Assembly (NCBI GenBank): GCA_027079895.1 | Contig: JALWUZ010000112.1 | Location: 1 to 8,059, forward strand | Length of the DNA: 8,059 bases | Direction: 5' to 3' | From: Anaerolineae bacterium | GTDB lineage: Bacteria > Chloroflexota > Anaerolineae > B4-G1 | Shown: piece by piece, positions 1 to 5,573 of the stretch | Layout of the letters: each line of letters begins with the position of its first letter | Position numbering within the stretch: position 1 is the stretch's first letter | The notes under the pieces: model-generated | Database searches by the model: none | Seen by the model: only the letters and a program-made list of their open reading frames with translations | What the model was told of the DNA's origin: nothing | Translations under genes and position numbers: made by a program

Positions 1-1432
1 GCCGCGCCTGCTGACGCTCAAGCGGGCGTTGCGGCTGCACATCGAGCACCGGATGGTGGTCATCACCCGGCGCACGCAGTACGAGTTGGACAAGGCCCGC
101 CACCGCGCCCACATCCTGGAAGGGTTGAAGATCGCCCTCGACAACCTGGACGCGGTCATCGAGACTATCCGCCGGTCGCCCGACGTGGAGACGGCCCGCG
201 CCCGGCTGATGGAGCGGTTCGGGCTGACGGAGGTGCAGGCCCAGGCGATTCTCGACATGCAACTCCGCCGTCTGGCGGCGTTGGAGCGGCAGAAGATCGA
301 GGATGAGTATCTGGCCCTCATCCAGCGGATCGCTTACCTGGAAGACCTGCTGGCCTCGCCGCGCAAGATTCTCTATCTCATCAAGGAAGACCTGGAGGAG
401 TTGAAGGAGCGTTACGGCGACGGTCGCCGCACGCGAATCATCGCCGGGGAGGCGGAGGAGTTCGACGAGGAGGATTTCGTCAAGGAGGAAGAGGTGCTCA
501 TCACCATCACCCGCCGGGGGTACATCAAGCGGGTGCCGCTGGAAACTTATCGGGCTCAAGGGCGCGGCGGGCGCGGGGTCAAGGGGATGACGACGCGGGA
601 TGAGGACGCCATCCTCTACACCTTCCCGGCCCACTCGATGGACACCGTGTTGTTCTTCAGCAACCGCGGCAAGGTGTATCGGGAGAAGGTGCATCAGATA
701 CCGGATTCCAACCGGACGGCCAAAGGGGTGTTGCTGGCGAGCATCCTGCCGCTGGGGAGTGGCGAGCGGGTGACGGCGACCCTGGCCATCCCGCGCGGGC
801 ACGGGGCGGAGTATCTGATGATGGTCACGCGGCGCGGCAAGGTGAAGCGCGTCCGCCTGGATGAGTTCCAGAGCGTGCGGCCCAGCGGCCTGATCGCCAT
901 CCGGCTGGCGGACGATGATGAGTTGGGTTGGGTCAGTCTGATGGGGGAGGACGATGAGGTGTTGATCGTCACCGAGCAGGGACGGGCGTTGCGCTTCCGG
1001 GGCGGGAGCGTGCGCCCGATGGGCCGCAGCGCGGCGGGGGTCAACGGCATCAAACTGCTGGCGGGGGATTACGTCGCCAGCGCGGCGGTCATCGGCGACG
1101 GGGAGGATCTGCTGGTGGTCACGACCAGGGGGTACGGGAAGCGCACCGCCTTGAGCGAGTTCCCGGTCAAGGGGCGGTACGGCCAGGGGGTGCGCTGTCT
1201 GGGCGGGAAGCGGGAGCGGACGGGGGTCATCGCCGCCGCGCGGGTGGTGCGCCCGGAGGACGAGGTGACGATCGTCTCGACCGGCGGGCTGCTGATTCGC
1301 ACCCGCACCGCCGACATCCCCCGGATGGGCCGGGCGACGCGGGGGGCTAAAGTGATGGACTTGCGGGACGGGGATGAGGTGGCGTCGGTGGCGGTGGTCA
1401 GGAACGGAGGAGGTCAGACTAATGCCGGTTAG
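1..1432 (+). CDS. gyrA: DNA gyrase subunit A, C-terminal part (5' end outside window)
   Basis: Subunit A of the type IIA topoisomerase that introduces negative supercoils using ATP bound by GyrB. The reading frame is open from base 2, and about 477 codons are visible. The catalytic tyrosine and quinolone-resistance region lie upstream of the window. Nucleotides 2 to about 460 encode the end of the breakage-reunion domain, with the family hallmarks HRMVVITRRTQYEL and QAQAILDMQLRRL. Six repeated beta-pinwheel blades follow, with core strands beginning near 493, 647, 815, 959, 1109 and 1265, each of the form VxxxTxxGxxxR. The first blade carries the GyrA box as QGRGGRG (557-577; consensus Q[RK]RGG[RK]G, so position 2 is Gly). 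An intact box and six blades favour gyrase over topoisomerase IV ParC. The protein ends with a short NGGGQTNAG tail and no acidic extension. Its stop overlaps the next gene by 11 bp. Confidence 0.97.
   Translation, partial: PRLLTLKRALRLHIEHRMVVITRRTQYELDKARHRAHILEGLKIALDNLDAVIETIRRSPDVETARARLMERFGLTEVQAQAILDMQLRRLAALERQKIEDEYLALIQRIAYLEDLLASPRKILYLIKEDLEELKERYGDGRRTRIIAGEAEEFDEEDFVKEEEVLITITRRGYIKRVPLETYRAQGRGGRGVKGMTTRDEDAILYTFPAHSMDTVLFFSNRGKVYREKVHQIPDSNRTAKGVLLASILPLGSGERVTATLAIPRGHGAEYLMMVTRRGKVKRVRLDEFQSVRPSGLIAIRLADDDELGWVSLMGEDDEVLIVTEQGRALRFRGGSVRPMGRSAAGVNGIKLLAGDYVASAAVIGDGEDLLVVTTRGYGKRTALSEFPVKGRYGQGVRCLGGKRERTGVIAAARVVRPEDEVTIVSTGGLLIRTRTADIPRMGRATRGAKVMDLRDGDEVASVAVVRNGGGQTNAG
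1406..1413 (+). promoter_or_regulatory. Strong Shine-Dalgarno site inside the gyrA 3' end
   Basis: GGAGGAGG lies within the last gyrA codons, 8 nt before the ATG at 1422. It fixes the start of the downstream gene at 1422 rather than at upstream in-frame candidates such as 1374. It implies that ribosomes start inside the gyrA coding sequence, so translation of the two genes may be coupled. Confidence 0.85.
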
Positions 1433-2786
1433 CCCTTACGACCGTCGGCCTGGTCAGACGCTGGCCTGTCTGCCGGAGCCGGATGAGCAGTTGCTGGCGG
1501 AGACGCTGGTCGCCTTCGCCAACTCCGACGGGGGGACGATTCTCATCGGCGTGGACGAGCAGGGACGGACGACCGGCTCGGTCTTCGACGAGGAGGTGGA
1601 AGGGGCGTTGCGGGCCGCGCTCCATCTCTGCCGCCCGCCGGTGGAGGCCCGCTGGCACCGGGCCTCCGCCGATGAGGAACTGGTCTTCGCCATCGTCGTC
1701 CCACGCAGCACGGAGTTGCACAGTCTGGACGACGGGCGGGTGCTGGTGCGGGCCGGGACGCGCAACCGCCCCCTGGCCGGGGATCAAATCCGCCAACTGG
1801 CGGCCACCAAGTCCACCGGCGATTTCGAGGCGGAGCCGGCCCCGGGTGCCCGACGCGCTGACCTGGACGAGGAGGTGATCGCCGAGTTCGTCGCCAAGTG
1901 GGAGGAGCGTCAGCACCGCCCGTGGCCGCGCTCGCCGGACGACCTGCTGGTGGAGTTGGGAGCACTGACCGAGGACGGGCAGCCGACGGTCGCCGGGGTG
2001 CTGCTCTTCGCCCGCAACCCGCAGGCGTTCCTGCCCCAGAGCCGGCTGACGTTCGTCAAGTTCGCCGGGAAACTGCCGCGCGGGGAGGCCGGTCAGTTGG
2101 GGTACGGCCGGCGCGAGGAGATCGGCGGGCCGCTCCACCACATCATCCAACGCACGTGGGAGGTGGTGGGGGAGGAGATGCGCACCGGGGCGATCGTCAC
2201 CGGCCTGGAACGGGAGGAGTTGACCGAGTACCCGGTCGCCGCCGTGCGGGAGGCGTTGGTCAACGCCGTCGCCCATCGGGACTACCGCCTGGGAGGACGG
2301 CGAATCGAGGTGCGCATGTTCTCCGACCGCCTCGAAATCACCAGCCCCGGCGGTCTGCCGGGCTTCATCACGCTGGACAACATCGTCGAGGAGCACTACT
2401 CCCGCAACCCGCGCATCGTCGCCGGGCTGTACCAGTGGGGGTACATCGAGGAGTTGGGGCTGGGGGTGGACCTGATGATCTCCGAGATGGTCGAGGCCGG
2501 CCACCCCCCGCCGGAGTTCAAGGAGACTCCCTACTCGTTCACCGTCACGCTCTACAACGTCCGGGAGCGCATGCCGGTGCCCGCCGGAGTGCGCACGATG
2601 AACGAGCGGCAGGCCAAAGCGTTGGCCTACTTGCAGCAGCACGGACGGATCACCAATCGGGAGTACCGGCGGCTGTGCCCCGATGTCAGCGCGGAGACGC
2701 TGCGGCTCGACCTAGCCGACTTGGTGGAGCGCGGGGTGCTGCTGAAGGTGGGGGTCAAGAAGGGGACGTACTACATCTTGAAGTGA
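1422..2786 (+). CDS. AlbA_2 (Schlafen-like) / GHKL ATPase / winged-helix protein, COG2865-like
   Basis: A 454-residue protein of the kind usually annotated as ATP-binding, RecG-like or transcriptional regulator (COG2865). No specific function is known to me. Residues about 8-130 form an AlbA_2-type domain with the family signature AFANSDGGTILIGVD (31-45). The upstream motif, normally ending ETLEFK, reads QTLACL here, so its conserved Glu and Lys are missing. Residues about 270-380 resemble a GHKL ATPase subdomain: EALVNAVAHRDY (277-288, N281 at the expected metal/ATP position), FSDRLEI (300-306) and SPGGLPG (308-314). Residues 393-454 look like a C-terminal winged helix (ITNREYRRLC, then a wing ending KGTYYILK). 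The start at 1422 is chosen for its Shine-Dalgarno site. The gene overlaps gyrA by 11 bp and lies 14 nt before the next gene, so co-transcription with gyrA is likely. It is probably cytoplasmic. Alternatives to a transcription regulator include a defence-related AlbA_2 protein, but nothing nearby supports that. Confidence 0.88.
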   Translation: MPVSPYDRRPGQTLACLPEPDEQLLAETLVAFANSDGGTILIGVDEQGRTTGSVFDEEVEGALRAALHLCRPPVEARWHRASADEELVFAIVVPRSTELHSLDDGRVLVRAGTRNRPLAGDQIRQLAATKSTGDFEAEPAPGARRADLDEEVIAEFVAKWEERQHRPWPRSPDDLLVELGALTEDGQPTVAGVLLFARNPQAFLPQSRLTFVKFAGKLPRGEAGQLGYGRREEIGGPLHHIIQRTWEVVGEEMRTGAIVTGLEREELTEYPVAAVREALVNAVAHRDYRLGGRRIEVRMFSDRLEITSPGGLPGFITLDNIVEEHYSRNPRIVAGLYQWGYIEELGLGVDLMISEMVEAGHPPPEFKETPYSFTVTLYNVRERMPVPAGVRTMNERQAKALAYLQQHGRITNREYRRLCPDVSAETLRLDLADLVERGVLLKVGVKKGTYYILK

Positions 2787-2800
2787 TGGAAGGAGGAAAT

Positions 2801-4012
2801 ATGAGACGCTCACTTGTCATTCTGATTGTGGCCGTAGCGGTGCTCGTCGCCGTCCCGACCATCGCCTGGGCCGGGCCGCCGGGGCAAGACGGGCCGGGTC
2901 AGGGGGATGCCCTCAGCGGGCTCGACGCCGTCATCGGCACGCTGGGGCTGTACGCGGCGATGATGGCGGTGCTGGCCGTCGGCACGGAGGTGATGATTGA
3001 CGCCGTGCGCCCGGTCTTCGGCCTGCAACGGAGGAAGACGGCCACCGCCGCCCTGTCCGACCTGAAGAACTGGCTACCGTCCACGACGGCCCAGTTGGGG
3101 CTCGCCCCCGACGCCCAGGAGCAGTTGGCGCAGGCCCTCGACCGCCTGGACGATGTCGCCTCTCATTTCGACGAGCGGGTGAATCAGGCGAAAGCGATTA
3201 TCCAGGAGCAGGTGCCGAACATCCTCAAGAACCTCGCCCTGCAATCGGCGGACGAGGCGTTGGAGGCCCACTGGCCGGAGTTGGAGCAGAAGTTGGCGCA
3301 ACTGGGCCCGGACGTGGACACGGCGGTGGTGCATGCCTGGCTGGCGGAGACCCTCAACCAGTTGAAGGGGGTCAGCGTGGCGGAGATCAACAGCAGTCTG
3401 CGGGCCATCAACAACCTGCTGCAAGCGGTGGTGGAGTACCGGCACCAGATTCAGAGCCCGATGCGCCGTCTCTGGCGGTGGCTGCGGGACGCTCCCTGGT
3501 CGCGGGCCTGGCTGGGTGAGGTGCTGCTCCGGCTGCAATACGCCTGGGACTGGCTGCGCGGGCAACTGCCGGATGAGCACGACTTGGAGCGGTACGCGGA
3601 GTACGTGCGGAATCCGCGCATGTTGCAGCCGGTGCGGACGATGGAGGAGGCGGCGCAGCGGCTGTTGGAGTTGGACGTGCAGGAGCAGCGGGAGGAGAAG
3701 GCGCGGATTACCTGGCTGCGGATTCTCTCCGCCGTGGTGGGGACGGTGTTGGCGGCCATGCTTCAGGTGGACACGTTCCAACTGCTGAGCCCGCTCATGG
3801 GGGAGATGGCGGACGAGGTGACGCGCACTTTCGGGGAGATAATGGGGTTCACCGCGCCGGCGTTCCTGGCGCACCTGACGCCGGGCATCATCTTGAGCGG
3901 GCTGGGAGCCGCCGCCGGATCCGGGTTCTGGCACGACCAGTTGAGCAAACTGCGCCACGCCAAGCGGGCCGTGGCGCAGGTGGAGGAGGTCGCCTCCGCG
4001 CTCAAGCGGTAG
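2801..4012 (+). CDS. Unrecognised membrane-anchored protein with long helical central region
   Basis: A 403-residue protein I cannot assign to a family. The start is supported by AAGGAGG at 2790-2796, 4 nt before the ATG, and by an immediate signal-like N-terminus. Residues 1-24 have a basic start (MRR), a hydrophobic core and an AWA|G site that signal peptidase I could cut, though the segment could instead stay as an anchor. A second hydrophobic stretch covers about 42-67. Residues about 75-300 are helical, charged and rich in Gln, Glu, Leu and Ala, with a tryptophan-rich patch at 224-252 (RRLWRWLRD, WDWLRGQL). Two further hydrophobic segments lie at about 303-325 and 351-374, followed by GSGFWHDQLSKLRHAK and a charged end. 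A Gly-x-x-Phe-Trp motif after the last helix occurs in various uncharacterised bacterial membrane proteins; this is from memory. It is the third gene of the gyrA block and is followed by a hairpin terminator. Its codon use looks native. The call as a real protein is firm; the function is unknown. Confidence 0.85.
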   Translation: MRRSLVILIVAVAVLVAVPTIAWAGPPGQDGPGQGDALSGLDAVIGTLGLYAAMMAVLAVGTEVMIDAVRPVFGLQRRKTATAALSDLKNWLPSTTAQLGLAPDAQEQLAQALDRLDDVASHFDERVNQAKAIIQEQVPNILKNLALQSADEALEAHWPELEQKLAQLGPDVDTAVVHAWLAETLNQLKGVSVAEINSSLRAINNLLQAVVEYRHQIQSPMRRLWRWLRDAPWSRAWLGEVLLRLQYAWDWLRGQLPDEHDLERYAEYVRNPRMLQPVRTMEEAAQRLLELDVQEQREEKARITWLRILSAVVGTVLAAMLQVDTFQLLSPLMGEMADEVTRTFGEIMGFTAPAFLAHLTPGIILSGLGAAAGSGFWHDQLSKLRHAKRAVAQVEEVASALKR

Positions 4013-4038
4013 CCCCCGGCCGACCCAGGGGGAGGCAG

Positions 4039-4076
4039 ACACGACCGGCGCCGTCATCGGCGGCCGGTCGTGTTTG
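4039..4076 (+). terminator. Rho-independent-like terminator between convergent genes
   Basis: A nearly perfect inverted repeat: ACACGACCGG plus CGCCG (4039-4053), loop TCAT, then CGGCG, one bulged G and CCGGTCGTGT (4058-4073). The stem has 15 pairs and is followed by a short T-rich run (TTTGT including the end of the stem). It sits 26 nt after the stop of the unknown membrane protein and 30 nt before the 3' end of the minus-strand transporter gene. The T-run favours plus-strand termination; the minus-strand exit has no T-tract. A weaker C5/G5 repeat (4013-4017 with 4028-4032) lies just upstream. Confidence 0.75.
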
Positions 4077-4105
4077 TCGTCGCCGTGTCCGGGCAGCCCG
4101 TCCGC

Positions 4106-4429
4106 TCACTCCTGCAACAGAAACATCCCGCCGATGACCAACACCAGCCCGGCCATCCGGCGCAGAGAGAGCGATTCGCCGAAGACGAGCCACCCGATGA
4201 CCGCCAGCAACACCGTCGCCACCCCGACCCACAGTCCGAAGATGACCGCCAACTCGGCCCGTTTCAGCAGGATGGCGAACAGCACCAGTGCGCCCCCGTA
4301 GACCGCCAGTCCCAGCGGCAGCCACCAGCGGTTGTCCGTCTCCGCCCACCACTTGAACGCCAGGTCGCCGATCAACTCCATCACGGCGGCCAAAATCAGC
4401 AGTCCCCACAGTTTCCAATCAGTGTTCAT
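4106..4429 (-). CDS. SMR-family (EmrE/Gdx-like) small transporter
   Basis: A 107-residue, four-helix inner-membrane protein of the small multidrug resistance family. Members act as dimers that exchange protons for cationic drugs or guanidinium compounds. The length matches the family. Aligned by eye with E. coli EmrE at a constant offset of four, the key residues are kept: E18 (EmrE E14, proton/substrate site, in AAVMELIGDLAFKWW), Y44 (Y40) and W67 (W63, in FGLWVGV). EmrE Y60 is replaced by F64. Helices lie at about 7-27, 36-56, 60-81 and 87-105. The ATG is preceded on its strand by AAGGGGA with 6 nt spacing. It faces the gyrA block and shares the terminator region with it. The substrate cannot be read from sequence: quaternary ammonium, guanidinium or another solute are all possible. 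It is a single gene rather than a pair, which fits a dual-topology homodimer (inference). Confidence 0.88.
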   Translation of the reverse strand: MNTDWKLWGLLILAAVMELIGDLAFKWWAETDNRWWLPLGLAVYGGALVLFAILLKRAELAVIFGLWVGVATVLLAVIGWLVFGESLSLRRMAGLVLVIGGMFLLQE

Positions 4430-4457
4430 TTGACATCCCCTTGCCCCTGGTTATAAT
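4430..4457 (+). promoter_or_regulatory. Consensus sigma70/sigmaA promoter of the ParB-like gene
   Basis: TTGACA at 4430-4435, a 16-nt spacer and TATAAT at 4452-4457: both hexamers match consensus perfectly. The expected start of transcription is about 4464-4466, only 0-3 nt before the ATG at 4467. The -35 box directly abuts the start codon of the minus-strand transporter gene (4427-4429). No operator-like repeat is obvious. Confidence 0.88.
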
Positions 4458-4458
4458 A
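4446..4458 (-). promoter_or_regulatory. Possible minus-strand -10 element for the SMR gene
   Basis: Read on the minus strand, plus positions 4453-4458 give TATTAT, five of six matches to the -10 consensus and overlapping the plus-strand TATAAT. Transcription would start near 4446 and give a leader of about 16-17 nt that holds the AAGGGGA ribosome site. No good -35 hexamer is seen at 16-18 nt, so the call rests on the -10 and its placement. Confidence 0.4.
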
Positions 4459-4466
4459 CCGACGCG

Positions 4467-5456
4467 ATGAGCAACTCTGACCAAGCCTCAGCCGGCCAAC
4501 GGATGGCCATCCACACCACCAGCACCGGGGCCGTCGTCGTCCGCCCGGCGTCGGAACGGGAGTTTGACCGCGCCCGCCAGAAAGCCTTCATCCAGGACGC
4601 GCTTTCGTTCCTGCGGTACGACCCGCCGGACTTGCTCCCCTTCGAGGCGGTGCGCGACCGGCTCGGCCTGGGGGAGAAGAGGTACCTCGGCGTCCAGAGC
4701 ATCCCCCTCGACCAGATCGTGGGCAGTGTGGGCCGGTACAAGGATTTCACGCGCACCTTTCTCCCGCGCACGGACAGCGTCCGCAGCCGCTGGGAGCACC
4801 TGGACCGCCTCAGTTCCGCCCAGGGGTTTCCTCCCATCGAGGTTTACAAAGTGGGACAGGTCTACTTCGTCCTCGACGGCAATCACCGCGTCTCCGTCGC
4901 CCGGCAGGCCGGGGCGGAGACGATCGAAGCCCACGTGTGGGAGTACGAAACCCGCGTCCCCCTGGAGCCTGACGACACCGTCCGCGACCTCGTGGCCCGT
5001 CAGGAGTATCTGGAGTTTCTGGAACGCACTCAGTTGGACAAGCACCGCCCCGACCAGTACATCATCCTGACCTCGCCGGGGCGGTATCGGGATTTCGAAG
5101 AGCACATCGCTATCCACCGCCACTACCTGGAGGTGGAGCGCGGCGAGCCCGTCTCTTTCGAGGAGGCCGCCGTCCACTGGTATGACCACATCTACAAGCC
5201 GATCGTCGAGGTCATCCATCGGGAGGATATGCTCCGTCTCTTCCCCGGCCGTACCGACGCCGACCTGGTGAACTGGATCATCCGCAATCAGTGCCGCCTG
5301 CGGCAGCGGTACGGCGACGAGCAAGTCTCCACCACTCTCTTGGCCGAGGAAGCGGCCGAGATCGCCAACCGCAGCCCCTGGCGACGGTTTCTCTCCTGGC
5401 TGCGGCGCAAGGTGCTCCACTGGCCCGTTTACACCGGTCGCCCCTGGCGGCCTTGA
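4467..5456 (+). CDS. ParB-like-fold protein with DGNHRV core, DUF4032-like C-terminal motif
   Basis: A 329-residue protein. Residues about 76-160 look like a ParB/sulfiredoxin-type domain: a strand with GVQSIPLDQIVG (75-86), then VYFVLDGNHRVSVARQAG (132-149), where the GNHR loop matches the nucleotide-binding position of the fold. Residues 238-283 carry a conserved-looking block, HWYDHIYKPIVEVI and LFPGRTDADLVNWII, similar to what I recall in DUF4032 and related proteins of Chloroflexota and Actinobacteria. There is no ParB helix-turn-helix region and no parA neighbour, so a chromosome-partition role is unlikely. The C-terminus (305-320, WRRFLSWLRRKVLHW) is a basic, aromatic, amphipathic helix that might bind membrane or nucleic acid. 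The ATG at 4467 has no Shine-Dalgarno site but sits at the expected transcription start, so leaderless translation is inferred. M13 (4503) is the alternative start and also lacks a ribosome site. Biochemical function is unknown. Confidence 0.85.
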   Translation: MSNSDQASAGQRMAIHTTSTGAVVVRPASEREFDRARQKAFIQDALSFLRYDPPDLLPFEAVRDRLGLGEKRYLGVQSIPLDQIVGSVGRYKDFTRTFLPRTDSVRSRWEHLDRLSSAQGFPPIEVYKVGQVYFVLDGNHRVSVARQAGAETIEAHVWEYETRVPLEPDDTVRDLVARQEYLEFLERTQLDKHRPDQYIILTSPGRYRDFEEHIAIHRHYLEVERGEPVSFEEAAVHWYDHIYKPIVEVIHREDMLRLFPGRTDADLVNWIIRNQCRLRQRYGDEQVSTTLLAEEAAEIANRSPWRRFLSWLRRKVLHWPVYTGRPWRP

Positions 5457-5482
5457 CATCCTCCGCACTGCCACATTCTAAT
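5453..5482 (+). promoter_or_regulatory. Promoter of the histidine kinase gene
   Basis: TTGACA (5453-5458) overlaps the TGA stop of the ParB-like gene. It is followed after 18 nt by TCTAAT (5477-5482), five of six to consensus. Transcription would begin near 5489, giving a leader of about 85 nt. No terminator separates the two genes, so read-through from the upstream promoter is also possible. Confidence 0.6.
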
Positions 5483-5486
5483 CCAA

Positions 5487-5519
5487 GTTGGCCTCCAACG
5501 CCAGCGCACTCTGCCGTTG
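5487..5519 (+). other. Two alternative short hairpins in the kinase leader
   Basis: GTTGG (5487-5491) can pair with CCAAC (5495-5499) around a 3-nt loop. Alternatively CAACG (5496-5500) can pair with CGTTG (5515-5519), extended inward by CAG/CTG after one mismatch. The two pairings share 5496-5499 and exclude each other. Neither has a T-tract and both are short, so a regulatory role is only a possibility. The rest of the gap up to the Shine-Dalgarno GAAGGAAG (5561-5568) shows nothing clear. Confidence 0.25.
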
Positions 5520-5573
5520 AGGTGTGACGCTCGATCCTGTGGTTAATCTGCCCATCAACCGAAGGAAGATGAG

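Noticed and set aside
1419..2642. Long minus-strand open frame opposite the AlbA_2/GHKL gene
   Set aside because: Typical antisense shadow in GC-rich DNA: rich in Leu, Gly, Arg, Gln and His, with no recognisable domain, while the plus strand encodes clear motifs.
1898..2800. Plus-strand open frame running into the unknown membrane protein, suggesting a 704-residue protein
   Set aside because: The first 300 codons are the +1/+2 shadow of the AlbA_2/GHKL gene, with low-complexity Ala/Arg/Gly/Pro sequence. The real start at 2801 has a Shine-Dalgarno site and a signal-like N-terminus.
3074..4057. Long minus-strand open frame opposite the unknown membrane protein
   Set aside because: The His/Arg/Gln/Pro-rich translation is the mirror of a Gln/Glu/Leu-rich helix, and no ribosome site or domain is seen.
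4070..4456. Plus-strand open frame opposite the SMR gene
   Set aside because: The product is Gln/Pro/Asp-rich without domains. The minus-strand reading has four helices and the conserved Glu, Tyr and Trp.
4488..5474. Minus-strand open frame covering the ParB-like gene
   Set aside because: A shadow; the plus strand has the promoter and conserved motifs.
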